A stretch of 50,821 nt of DNA from Micromonospora sp. MH99. Lineage in GTDB: Bacteria > Actinomycetota > Actinomycetes > Mycobacteriales > Micromonosporaceae. The stretch covers positions 1-50,821 of the forward strand of contig NZ_MUZA01000049.1 in NCBI RefSeq assembly GCF_021442385.1, read 5' to 3'. A program made the translations under genes and the position numbers. The notes below the pieces were generated by a model. The model did no database searches, had not been told where the DNA came from, and saw only the letters and a list, made by a program, of their open reading frames with translations. Below, one piece after another: positions 1 to 7,931 of this stretch (the stretch's first letter is position 1; each line of letters opens with the position of its first letter).

Positions 1-1
1 T

Positions 2-319
2 GACGGTGGCGGCTGGTGGTCCCGGCAGGGACCGACCGGGGCGGCGGCCCCCGGCCCGGCCGCGCCGCCCGCCACCCCGGTCACGGCCGGCACGAACGAG
101 CGGGGCCTGCCGATCCGCGTGCCGATGGCGCAACTCTCCGCGGTCACCCGCCCGGCCCAGCCCGAGTCGGCGCCGGCGCGCGCCGAACTGGACCCGGAGG
201 CGGTCGGTGGCATGCTTTCCCGGCTCTACAGCGGGGTACGGCGTGCCGAGGCCGAGGACACCACCGAGATACCGGTGCCACCCTCGTGGGGGCACGACGA
301 AGGAGGACGACGACAGTGA
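2..319 (+). CDS. C-terminal end of CvnA-like sensor histidine kinase (partial)
   Basis: This is the last ~105 residues of a protein whose start lies before the window. It is a Pro/Ala/Gly-rich tail followed by GLPIRVPMAQL and a short segment ending LYSGVRRAEAE. That tail pattern is typical of the nitrate/nitrite-sensing-domain histidine kinases (CvnA) of actinobacterial conservons; the kinase domain itself is not visible here. The stop TGA overlaps the GTG start of the roadblock gene in a GTGA junction, which indicates translational coupling and agrees with conservon order cvnA-cvnB. The family assignment rests on the tail and the neighbour, so it is moderately sure. Confidence 0.6.
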   Translation, partial: DGGGWWSRQGPTGAAAPGPAAPPATPVTAGTNERGLPIRVPMAQLSAVTRPAQPESAPARAELDPEAVGGMLSRLYSGVRRAEAEDTTEIPVPPSWGHDEGGRRQ

Positions 320-738
320 CGACGTTGAGCCAGGAGGCACGTGACCTGAGCTGGCTGGTGAGCGCGTTCGCGGAGCGGGTGCCGGGTGTGGCGCACGCGG
401 TGGTGGTCTCCTCCGACGGGCTGCTGGTGGCCATCTCCGACCATCTGCCCCGCGACCACGCCGACAAGCTCGCCGCGGTGACGTCCGGGCTGATGAGCAT
501 CACGGCGGGCGCGGCACAGATGTTCGACGGCGACATCGTCAAGCAAACGGTGGTCGAGATGGGCCGGGGCTACTTCCTCGTGATGCAGGTCCGCGACGGG
601 TCGATCCTGGCCACGCTCGCGGCCGGCGACGCGGACATCGGCGTGGTGGGCTACGAGATGGCCCGGTTGGCGAAGCAGGCGGGGGAGATGCTCACCCCTG
701 CCCTGCGGGCGGAGTTGCAGCAGGCGCTGCCCCGCTGA
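316..738 (+). CDS. Roadblock/LC7 domain protein (CvnB/MglB-like)
   Basis: A 140-residue protein made almost entirely of one roadblock/LC7 fold: VPGVAHAVVVSSDGLLVAIS near the start, then the helix with SGLMSITAGAAQMF and the strand YFLVMQV. Members regulate small Ras-like GTPases; in conservons CvnB works with the kinase CvnA, the DUF742 protein CvnC and the GTPase CvnD at the membrane. I chose GTG at 316 because AGGAGG (301-306) sits about 9 bases upstream and because it overlaps the kinase stop; a longer in-frame extension from position 16 is a shadow of the kinase gene. Oddly, no CvnC or CvnD gene follows: the next gene is convergent, so the partner GTPase must be elsewhere or is missing. 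Confidence 0.9.
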   Translation: MTTLSQEARDLSWLVSAFAERVPGVAHAVVVSSDGLLVAISDHLPRDHADKLAAVTSGLMSITAGAAQMFDGDIVKQTVVEMGRGYFLVMQVRDGSILATLAAGDADIGVVGYEMARLAKQAGEMLTPALRAELQQALPR

Positions 739-754
739 ACGTTCCCGACCGGAA

Positions 755-795
755 CCCGGACGGTCACCGGCTCACCCGGAGCCGAGCCGTCCGGG
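755..795. terminator. Bidirectional hairpin terminator between convergent genes
   Basis: CCCGGACGG (755-763) pairs perfectly with CCGTCCGGG (787-795), and a second stem, CGGCTC (768-773) with GAGCCG (779-784), nests inside it. It lies in the 79-base gap between the roadblock gene and the convergent GH1 gene and could terminate both. There is no T-tract, as is usual for high-GC actinobacterial terminators. Confidence 0.55.
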
Positions 796-817
796 CCCGG
801 CCGTCCGGGCGGCCCGC

Positions 818-2161
818 TCAGAAACCGCCCTCGGCGATGACGGAGCGGTACCAGTGGGCGCTGCGCTTGAGCACCCGACGCTGGGTGGTGTAGTCCACGT
901 AGACCAGGCCCCAGCGTTGGTCGTACCCTTCGTCCCACTCGAAGTTGTCGAGCATCGACCACACGTGGAAGCTCTCCAGCGGCACTCCGGCGCTGATGGC
1001 GCGGTGCGCGGCGGCCAGGTGGTCGCGCAGGAAGGTGATCCGGCCGCTGTCGTCGACGGTGTCGTCGGCGGCCAGGGTGTCGGGGGTGGGCAGGCCGTTC
1101 TCGGTGACGGTGAGCGGGATCGGGCCGTAGTCACGGGTGACCCGGGTCAGGATGTCGTACATGCCGTCGGGGTAGATCTGCTGCCAACCGGCCTCGGAGG
1201 TCGGCCACCGGTGTTCGGTGCTGCCGTCGGCGGTGACGTAGATGGGCGTGTAGTACTGCACGGCCAGCAGGTCGACCGGGGCCGAGATCACCGCCAGGTC
1301 GCCGTCGCGGATGCCGCGCACCATCCGGCTCTGCGGGCCCAGGTCGGCCAGCACATCCTGCGGGTAGCTGCCCTTGAGCAGCGAGTCGAGGTAGAGGCGG
1401 TTCTCGTAGCCGTCGTACAGCTGGGCGGCGGCGGCGGCCTCGGGGGAGTCGTCGGTGGGGTAGCAGGGGTGCAGGTTGAGCGCGGGACCGATCCGGCCGG
1501 TGCCGTCGGCGGCGCGCAGCGCCCGGACCGCGAGACCGTGAGCCAGTTGCAGGTGGTGGGCGACGAGGTAGGCGGCGTCCGGGTCCTGCCGGCCGGGCGC
1601 GTGGTGGCCCATGAGATAGCCGTTCTGCACGACGGTCTTGGGCTCGTTGATGGTGAGCCAGACGGGCACCCGGTCACCGAGGGCGGTGAAGACCGCGTCG
1701 GCGTAGTCGGCGAAGCGGTAGGCGGTGTCGCGGAACTCCCAGCCGTCGGCGTCCTGCAACGCCTGCGGCAGGTCCCAGTGGAACAGGGTGGCCATCGGGG
1801 CGATGCCGCGCTCGTGCAGGCCGTCCAGGAGACGGCGGTAGAAGTCGAGCCCGCGCTGGTTGGGCGCTCCGGTGCCGTCGGGCTGGACGCGGGGCCAGGA
1901 GATGGAGAAGCGGTAACTGCGCAGACCCAGGTCGCGCATCAGGTCGAGGTCTTCGGCGTACCGGTGGTAGTGGTCGGCGGCCACGTCGCCGGTGTCGCCG
2001 TTGCGGGTGCGCCCGGGGACACGGCTGAAGGTGTCCCAGACCGACTCGCCGCGGCCGTCCTCCTTGGTGGCGCCCTCGATCTGGTAAGCGGAGGTGGCCG
2101 CGCCCCAGCCGAAGTCGCGGGGAAAGCGCAGCGGGCCGGCGGGCCCGGTAGGTATCGACAT
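818..2161 (-). CDS. GH1 family beta-glucosidase
   Basis: A 447-residue cytoplasmic glycoside hydrolase family 1 enzyme that would hydrolyse cellobiose and short cellodextrins to glucose. The family hallmarks are present: N-terminal FPRDFGWGAATSAYQIEG, acid/base Glu173 in LTINEP, and nucleophile Glu354 in TVTENGLP; the C-terminal SMLDNFEW belongs to the aglycone site. Length matches the family (440-480). There is no signal peptide. The ATG at 2161 was chosen because GAGGAG lies about 7 bases upstream and the GH1 fold begins 10 residues in; the open frame extends upstream but is noncoding there. A CebR-like palindrome lies 38-51 bases upstream of the start. The gene is divergent from the GH48 cellulase, consistent with cellobiose-responsive co-control. 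Confidence 0.95.
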   Translation of the reverse strand: MSIPTGPAGPLRFPRDFGWGAATSAYQIEGATKEDGRGESVWDTFSRVPGRTRNGDTGDVAADHYHRYAEDLDLMRDLGLRSYRFSISWPRVQPDGTGAPNQRGLDFYRRLLDGLHERGIAPMATLFHWDLPQALQDADGWEFRDTAYRFADYADAVFTALGDRVPVWLTINEPKTVVQNGYLMGHHAPGRQDPDAAYLVAHHLQLAHGLAVRALRAADGTGRIGPALNLHPCYPTDDSPEAAAAAQLYDGYENRLYLDSLLKGSYPQDVLADLGPQSRMVRGIRDGDLAVISAPVDLLAVQYYTPIYVTADGSTEHRWPTSEAGWQQIYPDGMYDILTRVTRDYGPIPLTVTENGLPTPDTLAADDTVDDSGRITFLRDHLAAAHRAISAGVPLESFHVWSMLDNFEWDEGYDQRWGLVYVDYTTQRRVLKRSAHWYRSVIAEGGF

Positions 2162-2198
2162 GGATTCTCCTCGTGGATACGGGGCCGCCGCCGAGATT

Positions 2199-2212
2199 CG
2201 GGAGCGCTCCCA
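2199..2212. promoter_or_regulatory. CebR-like operator 1 (GH1 side)
   Basis: CGGGAGCGCTCCCA matches 13 of 14 positions of the CebR box TGGGAGCGCTCCCA known from Streptomyces and Thermobifida cellulose regulons. It sits 38 bases upstream of the GH1 start, where a LacI-family repressor would block transcription until cellobiose is present. No cebR gene is in the window. Confidence 0.8.
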
Positions 2213-2302
2213 GAATAGGCCAGGAGCGGCCGGCCCGGTGAGCCGGCCGTCAGGGCGGCCGGCGTGGCGGGTCGAGGCGGGTGAGGGCCCCGGACAGCGA
2301 AC

Positions 2303-2348
2303 GAGGCCGACCGGGCGGCGCTTCGCGCCTGTCCCGTCGGCCTCTTTT
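2303..2348 (+). terminator. Terminator-like hairpin in the GH1/GH48 intergenic region
   Basis: GAGGCCGAC (2303-2311) pairs perfectly with GTCGGCCTC (2336-2344), followed on the plus strand by TTTT. This is the shape of an intrinsic terminator, yet it lies between two divergent genes, so no known plus-strand gene ends here. It might end an unannotated leader transcript, insulate the two promoters, or act on an antisense RNA. Confidence 0.4.
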
Positions 2349-2617
2349 CCCATTGTGTACGGGGGTTTAGTGTGGGGACGGGGGAGGGCAACCCCCGTCC
2401 CCACCGTAACTGCACACACACGGGCGGAATTTGGGTCCTGCCGTGCGTGTCGCGCGGGAGCCGGGCCACGCGAGTGGCTCTGGTTCCACCTCCCTCCCTG
2501 TGGCGGGATGATGGCTGACGGCGGCGTCCGGGCTGGCCCGCCGTCGGCCTTCGGGTTGGTTCCCCGGGCCCGCCACGAGGACGGTCCCGGTGATCTTCCA
2601 GTTGGAACCTTTGTCGA

Positions 2618-2631
2618 TGGAAGCGCTCCCA
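2618..2631. promoter_or_regulatory. CebR-like operator 2
   Basis: TGGAAGCGCTCCCA matches 13 of 14 bases of the CebR box and is embedded in a longer near-palindrome (CGATGG...CCATCG). It lies about 100 bp upstream of operator 3, on the GH48 side of the intergenic region. Confidence 0.75.
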
Positions 2632-2723
2632 TCGACCGATGTTGCGACTGTAACGCCCGTCACGCCTTTGTGAAAGACCCAAAACGAGATCGAAACAACT
2701 GGGTGATCCCGCCCCCTGTGCGC

Positions 2724-2752
2724 TTGTTGTGGGAGCGCTTCCATGGCACACT
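2724..2752 (+). promoter_or_regulatory. Putative GH48 promoter with CebR-like operator 3 in the spacer
   Basis: TTGTTG (2724-2729) and CACACT (2747-2752) are spaced by exactly 17 bases, and that spacer begins with TGGGAGCGCTTCCA (2730-2743), 13 of 14 matches to the CebR box. A repressor bound here would cover the promoter core. The start site would be about 245 bases ahead of the GH48 ATG, giving a long leader. The operator match is seen directly; the -35/-10 assignment is inference. Confidence 0.6.
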
Positions 2753-3004
2753 GTCGATTCAACGCGACAGGAGCCAGATCGCGTGGGCTTGGGTCCGCCG
2801 AGGGCAGCCGGCAGCACGACTTCCGGTCACGGCACCCGATCGCAGCCGGCGGGACCCCCTCCCGCGCGGGCCGCACCGCCGTACCCCGGCCGGGCCCGGG
2901 GCGACCACCTTCCCGGCGCCTCGAATCCCCCGCGTACCACCACACCCGCGGGCAGGCGCCTCGCCGGGGACCATCCCGGCCTGGTCCGAGGAGACACCGC
3001 GCAC

Positions 3005-5911
3005 ATGAGACAACTGGCACGACGCCGCCGAGTGGCGATTCTCGCCGCCGCCGCGCTCGCCATCGGCGGGGTGACGCTGCCCGCCGGCGCCGCGCAGGCA
3101 GCACCCGCCTGCGACGTGGTCTACGCGACCAACGACTGGAACACCGGCTTCACCGCGAACGTGACCATCAAGAACCTGGGCGACGCGGTCAGCAACTGGA
3201 CCCTCAAGTGGACCTTCCCGAACAGCAGCCAACGGGTCACCCAGGGCTGGTCGGCCAGGTTCAGCCAGTCCGGCAGTGAGGTCACCGCGACCAACGAGTC
3301 GTACAACGGCAACCTCGGCACCGGTGCTTCCACCACCATCGGCTTCAACGGCTCCTACTCGGGCAGCAACCCGAAGCCCACCTCGTTCACCCTGAACGGC
3401 ACCTCCTGCAACGGCACTCCGGCCAACCAGCCGCCGACCGTCTCCCTCGCCCTGCCGAGCGGGCCGTTCACCGCCCCGGCCGACGTGCCGCTGACCGCCA
3501 CGGCCAGCGATCCGGACGGGACGATCAGCAAGGTCGAGTTCTACCGCAACGGCCTGCTGATCAACACCGACACCACGGCGCCGTACGCGTACACGCAGGA
3601 GGACCTGCCGGCCGGCAACTACACGGTGCAGGCCAAGGCGTACGACAACGCCAACGGCATCGGGGTCGCCGAGAAGGCGTTCACCGTCGGCGCCGCCAGC
3701 GGCCCGACGCTGATCGCCACGCCGTCCGCGGTCAGCGTCAACGAGGGTGGCACGACCACCTTCAACCTCAAGCTCAGCGCCGCGCCGACGACCAGCGTGC
3801 CGGTCACCCTCACCCCCAGCGGGGACACCGACATCACGGTCTCGCCGACCAGCGCCACGCTGACGCCGACCAACTGGAACACCGGGGTCACCGTCACGGT
3901 CGCCGCGGCGGAGGACACCGACACCGTCGGCGGCGCCGCCACCATCACCGCGTCCGCCACCGGTCTCGCGCCCCTGGCGGTCACCGCCACGGAGATCGAC
4001 AACGACACCCCCGGCGGCGACAACGCCTACATCAAGAAGTTCCTCGACCAGTACGGCAAGATCAAGAACTCGGGCTACTTCAGCCCCGAGGGCGTGCCGT
4101 ACCACTCGGTCGAGACGTTGATCGTCGAGGCGCCCGACCACGGCCACGAGACCACCTCGGAAGCGTTCAGCTTCTGGATCTGGCTCGAGGCCCAGTACGG
4201 CCGCGTCACCCAGAACTGGGCGCCGTTCAACAACGCCTGGACGGTGATGGAGAAGTACATCATCCCGTCGCACGCCGACCAGCCCACCGCGGGCTCCGCC
4301 GGCACCCCGCAGTACGCCGCCGAGTACAACCTGCCCAGCCAGTACCCCTCGGCGTTGCAGCCCAACATCTCCGTCGGGCAGGACCCGCTCCGCTCGGAGC
4401 TCCAGTCCACCTACGGCACCGGCGACATCTACGGCATGCACTGGCTGATGGACGTCGACAACACCTACGGCTTCGGCCACTGTGGTGACGGCACCACCAA
4501 GCCGGCGTACATCAACACCTTCCAGCGGGGCACGCAGGAGTCGGTGTGGGAGACCGTCCCGCAGCCGTCCTGCGACACCTTCAAGCACGGCGGTCAGTAC
4601 GGCTACCTCGACCTGTTCGTCAAGGACACCGGCGCTCCCGCCAAGCAGTGGAAGTACACCAACGCCCCGGACGCCGACGCCCGTGCCGTGCAGGCCGCGT
4701 ACTGGGCGCTGACCTGGGCCAAGGCGCAGGGCAAGCAGGCCGACGTCGCCGCCACCGTGGCCAAGGCCGCCAAGATGGGCGACTACCTGCGGTACGCGAT
4801 GTTTGACAAGTACTTCAAGAAGATCGGCAACTGCGTCGGGGCCAGCACCTGCCCCGCCGGCAGCGGCAAGGACTCGGCGCACTACCTGCTGTCCTGGTAC
4901 TACGCCTGGGGCGGCGCGTACGACACCAGCCAGAACTGGTCCTGGCGGATCGGTTCCAGCCACAACCACTTCGGCTACCAGAACCCGTTCGCGGCCTGGG
5001 CGCTGACCAACACCCCGGAGCTCAAGCCGCAGTCGTCGACAGCTGTCGCCGACTGGACCAAGAGCTTCGACCGGCAGTTGGAGTTCTACACCTGGCTGCA
5101 GTCGTCCGAGGGCGGCATCGCCGGCGGCGCGACCAACAGCTGGGACGGCAGCTACGCCCAGCCGCCGTCGGGCACCAGCACCTTCTACGGCATGTTCTAC
5201 GACGTCGACCCGGTCTACAACGACCCGCCGTCGAACCAGTGGTTCGGCATGCAGGCGTGGTCGATGCAGCGGATCGCCGAGCTGTACCTGCAGACCGGCA
5301 ACGCGAAGGCCAAGGCGCTGCTGGACAAGTGGGTGCCGTGGGCGATCGCCAACACGACCGTCGGCACCAACTGGTCGATCCCGTCGGACATGAAGTGGAC
5401 CGGTCAGCCGACCACCTGGAACCCGTCCAGCCCGCAGCCCAACACCAACCTGCACGTCGAGGTGATCAGCAAGGGCCAGGACGTCGGCGTCGCCGCCTCC
5501 TACGCCCGGATCCTGATCGCGTACGCGGCCAAGTCGGGCAACGCGGCGGCGAAGACCACCGCCAAGGGCTTGCTGGACGCGCTCGACGCCGCCAGTGACG
5601 CGAAGGGCGTCTCCACCACCGAGACGCGTGGCGACTACAAGCGCTTCGACGACGTCTACGACGCGTCCACCGGGCAGGGCCTCTACGTCCCGCCGGGTTG
5701 GACCGGGAAGATGCCGAACGGTGACGCCATCGCCGCCGGCAAGAGCTTCCTCGACATCCGGTCCTTCTACAAGAACGACCCGGACTGGCCCAAGGTGCAG
5801 GCGTACCTGAACGGTGGTGCGGAGCCCAGCTTCAACTACCACCGCTTCTGGGCGCAGGCCGACGTGGCCATGGCGTACGCCGACTACGGGACCCTGTTCC
5901 CGAACGGCTGA
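3005..5911 (+). CDS. Secreted GH48 cellulase with CBM2, Ig-like and Calx-beta-like domains
   Basis: A 968-residue secreted enzyme. In order: signal peptide (residues 1 to ~33, RRRR then a hydrophobic stretch ending AQAA); a CBM2-type cellulose-binding module (~34-137, starting ACDVVYATNDWNTGF with NWTLKWTF, and Cys residues at both ends); an Ig-like domain (~140-235, PPTVSLALPSGPFTAPADV); a Calx-beta-like domain (~238-335, VSVNEGGTTTFNLKLS); and a GH48 catalytic domain (~340-968). GH48 enzymes are processive reducing-end cellobiohydrolases; the proposed acid is Glu386 in HGHETTSEAFSFW. The ATG at 3005 has GAGGAG at 2988-2993 and begins the signal peptide. The gene pairs functionally with the divergent beta-glucosidase. 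Confidence 0.95.
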   Translation: MRQLARRRRVAILAAAALAIGGVTLPAGAAQAAPACDVVYATNDWNTGFTANVTIKNLGDAVSNWTLKWTFPNSSQRVTQGWSARFSQSGSEVTATNESYNGNLGTGASTTIGFNGSYSGSNPKPTSFTLNGTSCNGTPANQPPTVSLALPSGPFTAPADVPLTATASDPDGTISKVEFYRNGLLINTDTTAPYAYTQEDLPAGNYTVQAKAYDNANGIGVAEKAFTVGAASGPTLIATPSAVSVNEGGTTTFNLKLSAAPTTSVPVTLTPSGDTDITVSPTSATLTPTNWNTGVTVTVAAAEDTDTVGGAATITASATGLAPLAVTATEIDNDTPGGDNAYIKKFLDQYGKIKNSGYFSPEGVPYHSVETLIVEAPDHGHETTSEAFSFWIWLEAQYGRVTQNWAPFNNAWTVMEKYIIPSHADQPTAGSAGTPQYAAEYNLPSQYPSALQPNISVGQDPLRSELQSTYGTGDIYGMHWLMDVDNTYGFGHCGDGTTKPAYINTFQRGTQESVWETVPQPSCDTFKHGGQYGYLDLFVKDTGAPAKQWKYTNAPDADARAVQAAYWALTWAKAQGKQADVAATVAKAAKMGDYLRYAMFDKYFKKIGNCVGASTCPAGSGKDSAHYLLSWYYAWGGAYDTSQNWSWRIGSSHNHFGYQNPFAAWALTNTPELKPQSSTAVADWTKSFDRQLEFYTWLQSSEGGIAGGATNSWDGSYAQPPSGTSTFYGMFYDVDPVYNDPPSNQWFGMQAWSMQRIAELYLQTGNAKAKALLDKWVPWAIANTTVGTNWSIPSDMKWTGQPTTWNPSSPQPNTNLHVEVISKGQDVGVAASYARILIAYAAKSGNAAAKTTAKGLLDALDAASDAKGVSTTETRGDYKRFDDVYDASTGQGLYVPPGWTGKMPNGDAIAAGKSFLDIRSFYKNDPDWPKVQAYLNGGAEPSFNYHRFWAQADVAMAYADYGTLFPNG

Positions 5912-5917
5912 CAACGA

Positions 5918-5951
5918 CCCGGGGTGGGTGGAGTGCCCCGCCCACCCCGGG
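5918..5951 (+). terminator. Hairpin terminator of the GH48 gene
   Basis: CCCGGGGTGGG (5918-5928) pairs perfectly over 11 bp with CCCACCCCGGG (5941-5951), 7 bases after the GH48 stop. It is a strong GC hairpin without a T-tract, typical of this kind of genome. Confidence 0.75.
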
Positions 5952-6159
5952 GTTCGGCCGGGTCCGGGGGAACGACGGGACCCGGCCGGCGGACGGCCTG
6001 ACACCCACGGTCAGGCCGGGGTGGGCCGGTCATCTGGCCAACGCAGCGGGTCGACCGGCCCACCCCACCGCCCGGACTGAAGACTGCCGCGAAAAAGCCC
6101 AGAAATTCCGGCTGTCGCGGGATCACACCACAGAGGATGACGGAGTAACGTACGTCACC

Positions 6160-6197
6160 GGAGAGGCCGCTCCCCCCGTGGCGGCCTCTCCACTTTT
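6160..6197. terminator. Hairpin terminator at the 3' end of the DUF3159 gene
   Basis: GGAGAGGCCGC (6160-6170) pairs perfectly with GCGGCCTCTCC (6181-6191), with TTTT at 6194-6197 on the plus strand. It adjoins the stop codon of the minus-strand DUF3159 gene, so it can stop both that gene and any read-through from GH48. The remaining 5952-6159 bases between the two hairpins hold nothing I recognise. Confidence 0.7.
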
Positions 6198-6960
6198 ATG
6201 CCCGCCGGGACCCTTGCCCGGCCTGCTCGTCGGGCCGGACGTCCGGGTCGCCGGTGACCGGGTGACGCAGCCCCGGGTGCCCGGTCGGCAACGACCGGCG
6301 CAGCACCACCCAACTCACCGCCAGCGCCGCCGCGACCAGCGGCCAGGTCAACGCGATCCGGGCCACCACGAGCGCGAGCACCTGCCCACTCAGGTACAGC
6401 GGGACGAACACCGCCACCCGCACCACATAGGTCGCCGTCCACACCCAACTGGCCCTGCCGTACCCGCGCAGCAGCGCCGGGTCCCGCCGCCACCGGGTCC
6501 GCTGGCCCAGCGCCGCGCCGACCAGCACGCCGAGCAGCGGCCAGCGCACCACGATGCTCACGGCCCAGGCCAGCGCGCTGGCGGCGTTCGACAGCAACTG
6601 GATCAGAAAGAAGTTCTCGGCCCGCCCGGTCCGCACCGCGATCAGCGCCGCGACGCAGACGGCGAGCAGCCCGATCAGCACCGAGCGCGGGCGGTCACCC
6701 CGCCGCAGCCGTACGCCGGCCACCACGACGCCCACGGCGAGCGCCGCGCCCACCCCGGCCCACAGCGACTCGCCCCCGATCAGCCAGCCCAGCGCGAACG
6801 CCACCGGCGGCAGCGTGGCGTCCACCGCGCCCCGCCGACCGCCCAGCAGGTCCGCCAGGGACTCGACCGGGGCCGTCCCACCGGCGTGTGGACCGGCCGC
6901 CGTCGCCCGGTCCGGCCCGGGCTCGACCTGGCCGGACTCCCGCCCCGGTGTGCCGTCCAC
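6196..6960 (-). CDS. DUF3159 family membrane protein
   Basis: A 254-residue integral membrane protein. After a polar N-terminus (GTPGRESGQVEPGPDR...) come ESLADLLGGRRGAVDATLPPVAFALGW and about six hydrophobic helices; RTGRAENFFLIQLLSNAASALAW and the Trp/Arg-rich RTRWRRDPALLRGYGRASWVW are typical of DUF3159, a function-unknown actinobacterial family often found near potassium-uptake or tRNA-synthetase-linked genes. I chose GTG at 6960 because GAGGAGG lies 5 bases upstream; GTG at 6966 has no room for the ribosome site. It is divergent from the PAP2 gene with about 90 bases between them. Confidence 0.8.
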   Translation of the reverse strand: MDGTPGRESGQVEPGPDRATAAGPHAGGTAPVESLADLLGGRRGAVDATLPPVAFALGWLIGGESLWAGVGAALAVGVVVAGVRLRRGDRPRSVLIGLLAVCVAALIAVRTGRAENFFLIQLLSNAASALAWAVSIVVRWPLLGVLVGAALGQRTRWRRDPALLRGYGRASWVWTATYVVRVAVFVPLYLSGQVLALVVARIALTWPLVAAALAVSWVVLRRSLPTGHPGLRHPVTGDPDVRPDEQAGQGSRRA

Positions 6961-7049
6961 CGCCACCTCCTCGCCTCGGTCCCAACCTAACCGGCGGGAG
7001 CCGGTGGGCCACCGACCGACCGGCCGGCACCGGCCGCTACGGTGTGCGG

Positions 7050-7931
7050 ATGCGCGCGACGGCACGGGGTTGGACCGCGGTCTGGTTGGTCGTACTGGCC
7101 CTCGTCCAGGCGGCCGCCCTCCTCGCCGTCTGGCGGGTGGCCCTGCACACCGAGATCGGCCAGTGGGTCGACACTGTCGCACTGACCGGCAACCAGATCG
7201 GCCACGACCGCATCGACGGTCCGGTGGACCGGATCCTCAACGCGATGTCGGTGGTCTCCCTGCTCGCCGCCACCGCGATGATCGGCTTCATCGCGCTCAT
7301 CCGGGGGCGGATCGCCCTGGCCGTCACCGCGACCCTGCTCATCGCCGGGGCGAACGTCTCCACCCAACTGCTCAAGTACGGCCTGAGCCGGCCCGACCTC
7401 GGCCTCGACCCGGACCGGGCAGCGGTGGGCAACAGCCTCCCCAGTGGGCACACCGCTGTGGCCGCTTCGGTGGCGGTCGCGCTCATGCTCGTCCTGCCGC
7501 CCAAGGTGCGGGCCGTCGGCGCCTTCGTCGGCGCGAGTTACGCCGCCCTCGCCGGCGTGGCGACCCTGTCCGCCGGTTGGCACCGGCCCAGCGACGCGGT
7601 CGCCGCCTACCTGGTGGTGGGTGTCTGGGCGGCGCTGGCGGGACTGGTCCTGCTGATCACCCAACGCGAGCAGGCCCAGATCGCGCCCGGCGACGCCCAC
7701 CGTGTCGCCGCGATCGTGCTCGGCGTGGCCGGCGTGCTCGCCCTGATCGCCTCCGGGCTGGCCCTCACCTGGCTGGTGGACCTGCGCGGGACCGGGCCGG
7801 AGGAGTTGAGCCGCCGCCCGCTCTTCGTCGGGTACGCGGGCAGCGCCGCCGGCATCGCCGGCACGATGGCGCTGGTGATGGCGCTGGTGCTGACCGTCGT
7901 GCATCGGCTGGTGCCGAGGGTCAAGGGGTGA
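7050..7931 (+). CDS. PAP2 family membrane phosphatase
   Basis: A 293-residue membrane protein of the type 2 phosphatidic acid phosphatase family. The three motifs are complete: K109 with RP at 114-115, PSGHT at 131-135, and SAGWHRPSD with His178 and Asp182. Such enzymes dephosphorylate lipid phosphates such as phosphatidate or undecaprenyl pyrophosphate on the outer face of the membrane; the exact substrate cannot be told. About six or seven hydrophobic helices flank the motifs. The ATG at 7050 directly precedes the first helix; the upstream open frame is noncoding. Its stop overlaps the start of the next gene (GTGA), so the two are translationally coupled. Confidence 0.88.
   Translation: MRATARGWTAVWLVVLALVQAAALLAVWRVALHTEIGQWVDTVALTGNQIGHDRIDGPVDRILNAMSVVSLLAATAMIGFIALIRGRIALAVTATLLIAGANVSTQLLKYGLSRPDLGLDPDRAAVGNSLPSGHTAVAASVAVALMLVLPPKVRAVGAFVGASYAALAGVATLSAGWHRPSDAVAAYLVVGVWAALAGLVLLITQREQAQIAPGDAHRVAAIVLGVAGVLALIASGLALTWLVDLRGTGPEELSRRPLFVGYAGSAAGIAGTMALVMALVLTVVHRLVPRVKG

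Noticed and set aside
2759..6004. 1081-residue open frame on the minus strand over the GH48 gene
   Set aside because: Val/Gly/Arg-rich, no domain signal; it is the complement of a strongly supported plus-strand enzyme in high-GC DNA.
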